From NCBI GenBank assembly GCA_934646845.1, contig CAKUEV010000059.1, positions 1-9,732 of the forward strand: a stretch of DNA of 9,732 nt, in the 5' to 3' direction. Positions 1-6,228 of this stretch are shown here, piece by piece; the first letter of the stretch is position 1, and each line of letters opens with the position of its first letter. This stretch comes from an uncultured Slackia sp. Its GTDB lineage: Bacteria > Actinomycetota > Coriobacteriia > Coriobacteriales > Eggerthellaceae. Below the pieces are notes generated by a model. That model made no database searches and was not told the DNA's origin. It saw only the letters and a program-made list of their open reading frames with translations. A program made the position numbers and the translations under genes.

Positions 1-2
1 CC

Positions 3-374
3 GCAGGTCCGCTCCACCTCGGCATCGTCGCCGTTGCTTTGAGCGAAACGGTCTTCTACATCGTACTCGATGCAGCATGCTTCGCATACCTGCGCCACCG
101 ACTTGGCGCGTTTGGCTTTGGCGGCATGGTCGCATCGGCCGTTCGCTCGCTCGTCCTTGGCGCCGCGGGCGCCTTCGCGGGCTGGCTTGTGATGCAGGGC
201 TGCATGGTAGTGGCGCCCATGAACGGCTCCATCGTCAATGCCCTCATCAGCATCGTCGCAGGCGGCCTCACGGCGCTTGTCGTGACCTTTGGCGTCGCTT
301 TGAAGCTCCACCTTGAAGAAGCGAGCTTCGTGGCAAACATTGCGAACAAAATCGCAAGCAAACTTCGTCGATAA
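3..374 (+). CDS. murJ: C-terminal part of a MurJ/MviN-like lipid II flippase (5' end outside window)
   Basis: The frame is open from the left edge, so this is the 3' part of a longer gene; the TTG at 39 is probably internal. About 123 residues are visible. They show hydrophobic stretches separated by a short basic loop (YLRHRLG) and end in a basic tail (ASKLRR). The pattern GPLHLGIVAVALSETVFY, followed by a basic loop and two further membrane segments, resembles the last helices of the MurJ/MviN family, which flips lipid II across the membrane for peptidoglycan synthesis. That identification rests on family resemblance of a short, low-complexity membrane region. Another multidrug/oligosaccharidyl-lipid/polysaccharide flippase or a different membrane protein is possible. 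The gene converges on map. Confidence 0.55.
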   Translation, partial: AGPLHLGIVAVALSETVFYIVLDAACFAYLRHRLGAFGFGGMVASAVRSLVLGAAGAFAGWLVMQGCMVVAPMNGSIVNALISIVAGGLTALVVTFGVALKLHLEEASFVANIANKIASKLRR

Positions 375-412
375 GAGCCACATCGATCCGACTCGCAAGA
401 CGAGAACACTTG

Positions 413-451
413 CCCGACCTGCTAAATGCTCGTAGCGTTTAACGGGTCGGG
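413..451. repeat. Palindromic hairpin repeat, family 1, copy 1
   Basis: A nearly perfect hairpin of about 18 pairs. The outer arm CCCGACCTG (413-421) pairs with CGGGTCGGG (443-451) with one G-T pair. After one mismatch, the inner arm TAAATGCT (423-430) pairs with AGCGTTTA (434-441), leaving the loop CGT. It begins 38 nt after the murJ-like stop codon. No T-tract follows on either strand, so it is not a standard intrinsic terminator. The centre AAATGCTCGTAGCGTTT recurs exactly at 536-552, but the outer arms differ there. Confidence 0.75.
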
Positions 452-481
452 GTCCTCAGGCTCCATGGGATATCTACCGAC

Positions 482-509
482 AAAAAGGCGGCAACTTCAT
501 AATGCCGTC
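482..509 (-). terminator. Probable intrinsic terminator of map
   Basis: Read on the minus strand, a hairpin GACGGCA...TGCCGCC (one A-C mismatch, 9-nt loop) is followed by TTTTTG. It lies 42 nt after the map stop codon and points in the right direction. The stem is short, so termination may be incomplete. Confidence 0.6.
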
Positions 510-523
510 AAACCTGTTGAATT

Positions 524-564
524 CCAAAACCTGCGAAATGCTCGTAGCGTTTAGCGGGTTTTGG
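524..564. repeat. Palindromic hairpin repeat, family 1, copy 2, overlapping the map stop
   Basis: The outer arm CCAAAACCTGC (524-534) pairs with GCGGGTTTTGG (554-564) with one G-T pair. The inner arm AAATGCT (536-542) pairs with AGCGTTT (546-552) around the loop CGT. The 17-nt centre is identical to copy 1 at 424-440, whereas the distal outer arm is different but still self-complementary. The last four sense codons and the stop codon of map lie inside the element. Confidence 0.75.
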
Positions 565-1342
565 AAACGGGTCGCGTAAAGCCCGGCTCGGTCGTAATAA
601 CCAGCGGGCCGTCTTCGGTAATAGCAACCGTTTTTTCGAAATGGGCGCTTGGCTTATGATCGCGCGTCGTCACGAGCCATCCATCACGTCCTACGCGCGT
701 TCTGCGGGTTCCCATGTTAATCATGGGCTCAATTGCCAATACCATGCCAACCTCAAGCTCTATGCCGCTATGAGGGCGTCCGTAATTCGGCACATTGGGA
801 TCTTCGTGCATATGGCGGCCGATGCCGTGGCCCACATAATCGCGAACTACGCCATATCCTTGGGCCTCAGCGATGCTCTGAACGGCATGCCCGATGTCGC
901 CAAGATGATTGCCGGCACGTGCGGCGGAGAGGCCCGCCCACATGCATTTCTCGGTGGTCTCAAGCAGCATAGCAACATCGCTCGATACTTTGCCGATGGG
1001 ATACGTCCAGGCATTATCTCCAACCCAGCCATCAACCGTGGCGCCCGTATCAACCGAAACAATATCGCCTTCGCGAAGAATCACTTTCGATGAAGGGATT
1101 CCATGCACGATTTGATCGTTCACTGAGGCGCAAATGGAGCCCGGAAACCCGCCATAGCCCTTAAAAGCTGGAATTCCTCCCTCGGCACGAATGAGCGTTT
1201 CGGCAAGCTCATCGAGCTCGAGCGTCGACACGCCCGGCTTTGCCGCCTCGCCCACTTTGCGGAGCACATAGGCGGAAAGCCGTCCCGCCTCTTTCATCGC
1301 CTCAATTTCTGCGGGCGATTTCTTAATGATGTTCAGCCTCAT
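551..1342 (-). CDS. map: Type I methionine aminopeptidase
   Basis: Removes the N-terminal methionine from nascent cytosolic proteins; a dinuclear metallopeptidase of the M24 (pita-bread) fold. The 263 residues match the usual length of the short bacterial type I enzyme. All expected residues are visible: substrate-binding H80 and metal ligands D98 (VSVDTGA), D109 (GDNAWT), H172 (GHGIGRH), E205 (AIEPM) and E236 (HFEKT), with H179 also present. The start MRLNIIKK is preceded on the minus strand by GAAGG about 5 nt upstream. In many bacteria map sits with secY and adk; here it follows the rplK-rplA operon but is separated by a strong terminator, so it probably has its own promoter in the 40-nt gap, where I see no convincing -35/-10 pair. 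The C-terminal SKTR and stop lie within a palindromic repeat. Confidence 0.96.
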   Translation of the reverse strand: MRLNIIKKSPAEIEAMKEAGRLSAYVLRKVGEAAKPGVSTLELDELAETLIRAEGGIPAFKGYGGFPGSICASVNDQIVHGIPSSKVILREGDIVSVDTGATVDGWVGDNAWTYPIGKVSSDVAMLLETTEKCMWAGLSAARAGNHLGDIGHAVQSIAEAQGYGVVRDYVGHGIGRHMHEDPNVPNYGRPHSGIELEVGMVLAIEPMINMGTRRTRVGRDGWLVTTRDHKPSAHFEKTVAITEDGPLVITTEPGFTRPVSKTR

Positions 1343-1383
1343 AAAAGCCTTCTTTCATCGCATAACGCACGTCATGCTACCAC

Positions 1384-1415
1384 AAAAGAAAAGCCCGCTC
1401 CGAAGAGCGGGCTTT
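1384..1415 (-). terminator. Strong intrinsic terminator after rplA
   Basis: On the minus strand an 11-bp perfect stem AAAGCCCGCTC / GAGCGGGCTTT closes a TTCG tetraloop of the stable C(UUCG)G type and runs into TTTTCTTTT. It lies 43 nt beyond the rplA stop and marks the end of the tRNA-tuf-rplA operon, before map. Confidence 0.93.
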
Positions 1416-1458
1416 AAACCATCGCATGGTGGATACGGTGGTTGCAATTCAATAAAGG

Positions 1459-2169
1459 CTACTCAGCAGCCTGATCGAAGTTGCGAGAAACGGCAGGGTC
1501 GACGGAAATGCCAACGCCCATGGTGGAAGAAACCGTGATGGACTTGAGGTACTTGCCCTTAGCCGAAGACGGCTTCATGCGAACAACCTCGTCGTACACG
1601 GTGCCATAGTTCTGAGCCAGCTGCTCGGCGGTGAAGCTCGCCTTGCCAATGATGACATGAGCAATGCCGTAGCGGTCGGCGCGGTACTCAACCTTGCCGC
1701 CCTTGAGCTCAGAAATGGCCTTGGCAACGTCCATGGTCACGGTGCCGAGCTTGGGGTTCGGCATCAAGCCACGGGGGCCAAGAATTTTGCCCAGACGGCC
1801 AACCTTGCCCATGAGGTTCGGGGTAGCCACAGCAGCATCAAAGTTGATGTTGCCAGCCTGGATGTCGGCCACGAGGTCATCGGAGCCAACGATGTCGGCG
1901 CCAGCCTCGCGGGCGGCGTCAGCCTGCGCGCCCTCAGCGAAGACGGCAACGCGGACGGTTTTGCCAGAGCCGTTCGGCAGAGAAACCATGCCGCGCAGCT
2001 GCTGGTCGGCTTGACGAGTGTCAATGCCGAGACGGAAGTGAACTTCGACGGTCTCGTCGAACTTCGCAGAAGAGCATTCCTTGACGAGGTTCATGGCCTC
2101 GACGGGAGCGTAAAGCTTGTCCTTCTCGACCTTAGCGAGGGCAGCTTTGCGATTCTTGGAAAGAGACAT
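1459..2169 (-). CDS. rplA: 50S ribosomal protein L1
   Basis: Binds 23S rRNA helices 76-78 in the mobile L1 stalk that helps release deacylated tRNA; in several bacteria it also represses its own operon by binding mRNA. The 236 residues match the family. Hallmarks are [17 protein letters not shown] near residue 70, the very conserved [18 protein letters not shown] around residues 130-145, and [15 protein letters not shown] near the C-terminus. The start MSLSKNRK is preceded by AAAGGA with about 9 nt spacing. It is the last gene of the operon, 118 nt after rplK. That gap contains a tandem hairpin resembling the L1 target in rRNA. The usual rplJ-rplL neighbours are not present; a terminator and map follow. 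Confidence 0.98.
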   Translation of the reverse strand: MSLSKNRKAALAKVEKDKLYAPVEAMNLVKECSSAKFDETVEVHFRLGIDTRQADQQLRGMVSLPNGSGKTVRVAVFAEGAQADAAREAGADIVGSDDLVADIQAGNINFDAAVATPNLMGKVGRLGKILGPRGLMPNPKLGTVTMDVAKAISELKGGKVEYRADRYGIAHVIIGKASFTAEQLAQNYGTVYDEVVRMKPSSAKGKYLKSITVSSTMGVGISVDPAVSRNFDQAAE

Positions 2170-2184
2170 GTCTTTCTATCCTTT

Positions 2185-2257
2185 CGTGGTGATGACGGGT
2201 TTTCTTCAAACCCTTCCACTTACGTGGTGATGGCGGGCCGTGAGACCCTTCCACTTA
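2185..2257 (-). promoter_or_regulatory. Tandem L1-binding-like hairpins in the rplA leader
   Basis: Two direct copies (2223-2257, then 2185-2222 in transcript order) share TAAGTGGAAGGGT and CATCACCACG. Each folds as GTGG, an AA bulge, an inner stem of different sequence (GGGTC/GGCCC in one, GGGTTT/AAACCC in the other), then GTCATCA or GCCATCA, then CCAC. The strand GTGGAAGGGTTTGAAG resembles the E. coli 23S rRNA helix 76 strand GUGGGAGGCUUUGAAG, the known L1 target, and the closing CCAC matches its 3' side. The CCAC of the upstream copy can also pair with GTGG of the downstream copy across a GTAA (GNRA-type) loop. The second copy ends directly at the rplA ribosome binding site. The L1-binding role is inference from this similarity. 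Confidence 0.7.
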
Positions 2258-2287
2258 CAGTGCGTTCAAATAAACGCGATGCGAAGA

Positions 2288-2782
2288 TTACTCTTCGCGG
2301 CCAGCGAGCACAGCAGCGAGCTTCTTGGAAGGCACATAGACCTTCTTCATCTCGCGGCCCTCGATGCGAACGCCCATGGAACGGGCGGTGCCAGCAACGA
2401 TCTCCATGGCGGCCTCAATGTCGTTAGCGTTGAGGTCGGGCATCTTGATCTCGGCGATTTCGCGGAGCTGATCGAGGGACAGCGTGCCCACAGTCTTCAG
2501 CTGCGGAATGCCGGAGCCGCTCTTAATGCCGAGCTTTTCCTTGATGAGAACAGCCGCCGGAGGGGTCTTGCACACGAAGGTGAAGGTCTTGTCCTCGTAG
2601 ATGGTGATTTCAACAGGGATGATGGTGCCGGACTGCTCCTGCGTAGCGGCGTTGAACGCCTGGCAGAATTGCATGATGTTGACACCCTGAGCACCCAGAG
2701 CGGGGCCTACCGGAGGAGCCGGGTTAGCAGCGCCAGCCGGAATTTGCAGCTTAACGAAGCCGGTGACTTTCTTCTCAGCCAT
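2288..2782 (-). CDS. rplK: 50S ribosomal protein L11 with a C-terminal extension
   Basis: L11 binds the GTPase-associated region of 23S rRNA and contacts elongation factors. The start MAEKKVTGF at 2782 is chosen over an upstream in-frame ATG at 2863 because it matches L11 N-termini and has AAGGA about 10 nt upstream; the extra 27 codons would cover a structured leader. The N-domain shows [19 protein letters not shown] (residues 12-30) with the proline-rich linker, and the C-domain shows [11 protein letters not shown] and the usual family ending [12 protein letters not shown] (131-142). L11 normally stops here at about 141-143 residues. This protein continues for 22 more, mostly basic residues ([22 protein letters not shown], split as 143-164). 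It lies between nusG and rplA in the same operon. Confidence 0.97.
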   Translation of the reverse strand: MAEKKVTGFVKLQIPAGAANPAPPVGPALGAQGVNIMQFCQAFNAATQEQSGTIIPVEITIYEDKTFTFVCKTPPAAVLIKEKLGIKSGSGIPQLKTVGTLSLDQLREIAEIKMPDLNANDIEAAMEIVAGTARSMGVRIEGREMKKVYVPSKKLAAVLAGREE

Positions 2783-2806
2783 TGTCGTTGTTTCCTTACC
2801 TTGCCG

Positions 2807-2884
2807 TTTTGTTATTTCCCATACACAGCCACTGCAAGAGAAGCCCTGTCCACCCAGGCTCACAGCGGCTGGGAATAGCCAAAA
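2807..2884 (-). promoter_or_regulatory. Structured leader between nusG and rplK
   Basis: On the minus strand this gap can fold almost end to end. TTTTG (2880-2884) pairs with CAAAA (2807-2811), TTCCCA with TGGGAA (2870-2875 with 2816-2821), AGCCGCTG with CAGTGGCT (2863-2870 with 2827-2834), and AGCCTG with CAGGGCT at the tip (2855-2860 with 2842-2848, one bulge). Nested helices with small internal loops just ahead of the rplK ribosome binding site suggest a ribosomal protein leader, RNase processing site or attenuator. A weak internal promoter (TTGCAG 2832-2837, 17 nt, TAACAA 2809-2814) is also possible. No known leader class was recognised. Confidence 0.45.
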
Positions 2885-3418
2885 TTAGATGGTCGCAACC
2901 TGATCGAACGTAAGCTCGACAGGAGTTTCGCGGCCGAACATGGATACCATGACCTTGACTTTGCCAGCCTCAGGCATGACTTCAGAAATCGTGCCATCAA
3001 ACTCGGCAAAAGGACCGCTCGTAACTTTGACAACCTGTCCCACTTCCAGAGAAGACGACACGGTCTTCTTGGGAGCAACAACAGACGAGCGTTTCATGAT
3101 TTTGTTGAACTCTTCACGAGTCAACGGTTCGGGTTTGCCGAGGCTTCCCACGAACCCGGTAACGCCTGGAGTATTGCGAACCGCAGCCCAGCTGCGATCG
3201 TCAAGATCCATGCGAACCAAAACGTAGCCCGGGAATACTTTCTTTTCACTCTCAACGCGACGGCCGCCTTCTTTGATTTCGGTAACCGTCTCGGTGGGAA
3301 TCTCAATCCCGAATACGTTGTTCTCGAGACCCATCGTTTCAATGCGGCTTTCGAGATTCGTCTTCACTTTATTCTCGTAACCGGAATAGGTGTGAAGGAC
3401 ATACCATTTTCTTGCCAT
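2885..3418 (-). CDS. nusG: Transcription termination/antitermination factor NusG
   Basis: NusG binds RNA polymerase through its N-terminal NGN domain and couples transcription to Rho or to the ribosome through its C-terminal KOW domain. With the start [17 protein letters not shown] at 3418 the protein has 177 residues, the usual length. The NGN domain spans roughly 1-110 ([12 protein letters not shown] at 59-70, [10 protein letters not shown] at 82-91), and KOW lies near 124-177 ([14 protein letters not shown]). An in-frame ATG at 3436 would add six residues overlapping secE but has no good ribosome binding site. The chosen ATG lies one base after the secE TAG stop, consistent with translational coupling, with AGGTG 6-7 nt upstream. 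Confidence 0.98.
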   Translation of the reverse strand: MARKWYVLHTYSGYENKVKTNLESRIETMGLENNVFGIEIPTETVTEIKEGGRRVESEKKVFPGYVLVRMDLDDRSWAAVRNTPGVTGFVGSLGKPEPLTREEFNKIMKRSSVVAPKKTVSSSLEVGQVVKVTSGPFAEFDGTISEVMPEAGKVKVMVSMFGRETPVELTFDQVATI

Positions 3419-3419
3419 A

Positions 3420-3791
3420 CTAGACACCTGCTCCAATGCTCGAGATGCCTACGACGATCGGCGTAACAATGAGGTTATCGAGCACGGCGACAAAGATACC
3501 GAAGAACAGCAAAGCACCCACGACAACACCCGTCCAACGAAGGACTTCGTTTCGCGTGGGCCACGTAACACGTTTAAGCTCAGAGCGAACCTCTTTAAGG
3601 AACTTAAAGCGCTGCTTTTTGGGCTTCGCCTTCTCGACAGCCTTCTTCTCCTGCTTAGCAGCTTCGGCCTTTTTCTGGGCCTCAATCTCTTCAGCGGAGA
3701 CGCCTTTGGCTTCGAGCTCGGCAGCTTGCGCTTTGCGCGCTTGACGCGCTGCGGAAGCTTTCGCCCTCTGCGTTTTAGACTTTTTCGCCAT
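3420..3791 (-). CDS. secE: Preprotein translocase subunit SecE
   Basis: SecE clamps SecY in the membrane protein-conducting channel. The start at 3791 gives 123 residues, beginning [11 protein letters not shown]. Residues 1-60 are a Lys/Ala/Glu-rich, probably helical or coiled-coil extension. The conserved SecE segment is residues 63-107: an amphipathic helix with [16 protein letters not shown] (71-86), then one membrane helix ([21 protein letters not shown]). This single-TM form is the usual one outside the enterobacteria. An in-frame ATG at 3809 (MREKET) is possible, but its AAGAAG ribosome-binding-like sequence lies inside a hairpin (3812-3831), so the downstream start is preferred. The gene overlaps nothing and is followed after one base by nusG. 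Confidence 0.95.
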   Translation of the reverse strand: MAKKSKTQRAKASAARQARKAQAAELEAKGVSAEEIEAQKKAEAAKQEKKAVEKAKPKKQRFKFLKEVRSELKRVTWPTRNEVLRWTGVVVGALLFFGIFVAVLDNLIVTPIVVGISSIGAGV

Positions 3792-3811
3792 AGTCTCTTT
3801 TTCTCTCATAC

Positions 3812-3831
3812 GGCTTCTTTGGGAAGAAACC
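3812..3831 (-). promoter_or_regulatory. Hairpin just upstream of secE
   Basis: On the minus strand GGTTTCTT pairs with AAGAAGCC (one G-T pair) around a CCCA-type loop, ending two bases before the alternative secE ATG at 3809. It would mask the AAGAAG sequence that could serve that start. It may therefore tune or steer secE initiation. Function is inferred only. Confidence 0.35.
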
Positions 3832-3873
3832 GCCGAATCATCCTTGGAAATTAAATTTCCCCAAACACCAAAA

Positions 3874-3901
3874 CAAGCAGCTTACGTACTTAAGCTGCTT
3901 G
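3874..3901 (-). terminator. Hairpin between tRNA-Trp and secE, possible leaky terminator
   Basis: A perfect 11-bp stem CAAGCAGCTTA / TAAGCTGCTTG with a 6-nt loop lies 7 nt downstream of the tRNA-Trp CCA end. On the minus strand it runs into TTTTGG, a short T-tract. It could partly terminate transcription or guide RNase cutting that frees the tRNA, setting the level of secE-nusG-rplKA relative to tuf. Confidence 0.5.
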
Positions 3902-3908
3902 AACAAGC

Positions 3909-3985
3909 TGGCAGGCCAGGTAGGACTCGAACCCACAACATGCGGTTTTGGAGACCGCCGCTCTACCACTTGGAGCTACTGGCCT
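3909..3985 (-). tRNA. tRNA-Trp (anticodon CCA)
   Basis: A full cloverleaf is present on the minus strand. The acceptor AGGCCAG pairs with CTGGCCT, the discriminator is G, and the 3' CCA is encoded. The anticodon stem GCGGT/ACCGC holds the loop CTCCAAA with anticodon CCA. The T-arm contains GGTTCGAGTCC. It lies 12 nt downstream of rpmG and ahead of secE, an order seen in many Gram-positive bacteria, so it must be cut out of the operon mRNA. Confidence 0.97.
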
Positions 3986-3997
3986 GTGTTCCCTATC

Positions 3998-4147
3998 TTA
4001 TCGAGTTTCCTTATGCAGGGTGTGCTTTTTGCACCACTTGCAATATTTCTTCATCTCGAGTCGATCCGGATTATTCTGCTTGTTCTTTTTGGTCGTGTAG
4101 TTGCGGCGCTTGCACTCGGTGCAGGCCAGGGTGACCAACGTACGCAT
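3998..4147 (-). CDS. rpmG: 50S ribosomal protein L33, zinc-binding form
   Basis: A 49-residue gene, small enough to be missed by length cut-offs. It starts [17 protein letters not shown] and ends [10 protein letters not shown]. Cysteine pairs at residues 9/12 and 36/39 form the zinc ribbon of the C+ type of L33, while [16 protein letters not shown] and [11 protein letters not shown] are family hallmarks. AAAGGAGAG, a strong ribosome binding site, lies about 5 nt before the ATG. It sits between tuf and tRNA-Trp. Zinc-binding paralogues are often paired elsewhere in a genome with a zinc-free copy induced by zinc limitation; whether one exists here cannot be seen. Confidence 0.97.
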   Translation of the reverse strand: MRTLVTLACTECKRRNYTTKKNKQNNPDRLEMKKYCKWCKKHTLHKETR

Positions 4148-4218
4148 GAACTCTCCTTTAAGAAAAATCGAAATTCAGTTTGAATCTGTACACATATAAC
4201 AAAGCACTCAGCTGAAGA

Positions 4219-4246
4219 AGTGGAGCTCGATTGCTCGAGCTCCACT
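4219..4246 (-). terminator. Hairpin between tuf and rpmG, possible attenuating terminator
   Basis: A perfect 12-bp stem AGTGGAGCTCGA / TCGAGCTCCACT with a 4-nt loop, 37 nt after the tuf stop. On the minus strand it is followed by TTCTTC, a poor T-tract. This suggests partial termination or mRNA 3' protection, which would let tuf be expressed well above the downstream genes. A weaker hairpin (4263-4292) overlaps the tuf stop codon. Confidence 0.5.
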
Positions 4247-4283
4247 CACAAACTAACCAGTAATCAAATGGCTCTTAAAAGAG

Positions 4284-5486
<1,203 letters not shown>

Positions 5487-5503
5487 TATTCCTCCTCTGT
5501 GGG

Positions 5504-5558
5504 GGCCTTTCGGCCTCTTTTACTTCATATTAAGACACGCGCCCAAAAGGACGCGTGT
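5504..5558 (-). promoter_or_regulatory. Hairpins in the tRNA-Met to tuf spacer
   Basis: On the minus strand, ACACGCGTCC (5549-5558) pairs with GGGCGCGTGT (5535-5544) around TTTT, 10 nt after the tRNA-Met CCA end. A second small hairpin, GGCC-GAAA-GGCC (5504-5515), has a GNRA-type tetraloop and lies just upstream of the tuf Shine-Dalgarno sequence. No T-tract follows either. They probably mark the tRNA/mRNA processing boundary or stabilise the tuf mRNA 5' end. Confidence 0.5.
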
Positions 5559-5568
5559 TCGTTACAAA

Positions 5569-5645
5569 TGGTAGCGGTGACTGGATTCGAACCAGTGACG
5601 CCACGGGTATGAACCGTGTGCTCTAACCAACTGAGCTACACCGCC
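5569..5645 (-). tRNA. tRNA-Met (anticodon CAT, elongator type)
   Basis: The acceptor GGCGGTG pairs with CACCGCT (first pair G-T), the discriminator is A, and CCA is encoded. The anticodon stem CACGG/CCGTG holds loop TTCATAC with anticodon CAT. The initiator signatures, a mismatched first pair and three G-C pairs next to the anticodon loop, are absent, so this is elongator Met. An Ile tRNA with lysidine-modified CAT cannot be excluded from the anticodon alone. Confidence 0.93.
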
Positions 5646-5717
5646 ATATAATCACGACTGCGAAAATCGCTTGGCTTTTTCTAATTGAATCAGCTCCATC
5701 GTGAATATAAGCTAAGA

Positions 5718-5793
5718 TGGAGCCCGCGACCGGACTTGAACCGGTGACCTCTTCGTTACCAACGAAGTGCTCTACCGACTGAGCTACACGGGC
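5718..5793 (-). tRNA. tRNA-Thr (anticodon GGT)
   Basis: The acceptor GCCCGTG pairs with CGCGGGC, the discriminator is T, and CCA is encoded. The anticodon stem CTTCG/CGAAG holds loop TTGGTAA with anticodon GGT, which reads ACC and ACU. The T-arm contains CGGTTCAAGTCCG. A 72-nt spacer separates it from tRNA-Met. Confidence 0.96.
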
Positions 5794-5798
5794 AAAAC

Positions 5799-5883
5799 TG
5801 GTGGGCGCGCTAGGATTCGAACCTAGGTAAGCAGAGCTAACGGGTTTACAGCCCGTCCCCTTTAACCACTCGGGCACACGCCC
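5799..5883 (-). tRNA. tRNA-Tyr (anticodon GTA)
   Basis: A type II tRNA with a long variable arm, which fits bacterial tRNA-Tyr. The acceptor GGGCGTG pairs with CGCGCCC, the discriminator is A, and CCA is encoded. The anticodon stem ACGGG/CCCGT holds loop CTGTAAA with anticodon GTA. It is the first gene of the operon and lies five bases from tRNA-Thr, so these two are clearly co-transcribed. Confidence 0.97.
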
Positions 5884-5974
5884 AGTTCGCAAAGTGCTCG
5901 GATACGTTATGTGTACTTATCAAGCTGCGGCTTTTGCAGGGCGGTTTTTCTTTCCTCTCTGCAAGAGCGTGGTT

Positions 5975-6003
5975 ATATTACCGTGACCCCCTAGTCGTGT
6001 CAA
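5975..6003 (-). promoter_or_regulatory. Promoter of the tRNA-tuf-rplA operon
   Basis: On the minus strand a perfect -35 TTGACA (5998-6003), a 17-nt spacer and -10 TAATAT (5975-5980) lie about 90 nt upstream of tRNA-Tyr. Transcription would start near 5968, giving an 85-nt leader. This is the best sigma-70-type promoter in the window, as expected for tRNA and EF-Tu genes. A near-palindrome (5997-6013) overlaps the -35 box. Confidence 0.88.
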
Positions 6004-6162
6004 ACGTTTACACGGTGCCGGGCGTATCCATACACATTTCCATCATAATGACGCTTTGAACTGGCCTTTTTCTGAGCGTTTCTCGGCCATATCGCCCGAA
6101 ATCGCTCAATTGGCCAAAAATCTTTTCAAAAAAATTTTTGGCAATTTTTTTCCTCAAGACGT
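6004..6162. other. Gene-free region with a plus-strand terminator-like hairpin
   Basis: Together with the operon leader and the putP 3' end, this forms a 345-bp gap (5884-6228) without a gene. Here GCCAAAAA (6113-6120) pairs with TTTTTGGC (6135-6142), can zip further inward through TTTT/AAAA, and is followed by AATTTTTTT (6143-6151). That is an intrinsic terminator in form but on the plus strand, where no gene ends. An imperfect inverted repeat, TGAGCG (6073-6078) with CGCTCA (6103-6108), lies before it. No coding frame or convincing plus-strand promoter is visible. Confidence 0.5.
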
Positions 6163-6192
6163 AAAAAAGGGGCGCTTTCTCAAGCGCCCCTT
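6163..6192 (-). terminator. Intrinsic terminator of putP
   Basis: On the minus strand an 11-bp perfect stem AAGGGGCGCTT / AAGCGCCCCTT with loop GAGA runs into a six-base T-tract (the first two T shared with the stem). It lies about 36 nt beyond the putP stop, in the right orientation. Confidence 0.93.
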
Positions 6193-6228
6193 CCCTTTCG
6201 GCAAAGCCCTGTTTCGCGATTTTATGTC

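Noticed and set aside
1657..2427. Open frame of 256 codons opposite rplA, continuing into rplK
   Set aside because: Antisense shadow; it would cross the L1-like hairpins and end in Arg-rich nonsense.
2783..2863. Longer rplK start at 2863 ([10 protein letters not shown]...)
   Set aside because: The extra 27 residues do not resemble L11, and this stretch forms the leader hairpin; MAEKKVTGF at 2782 has a good ribosome binding site.
5958..5970. boxA-like sequence CGCTCTTGCAGA (minus strand) near the tRNA operon start
   Set aside because: Only the GCTCTT part fits boxA, and it lies at the predicted transcription start, too early for an antitermination signal.
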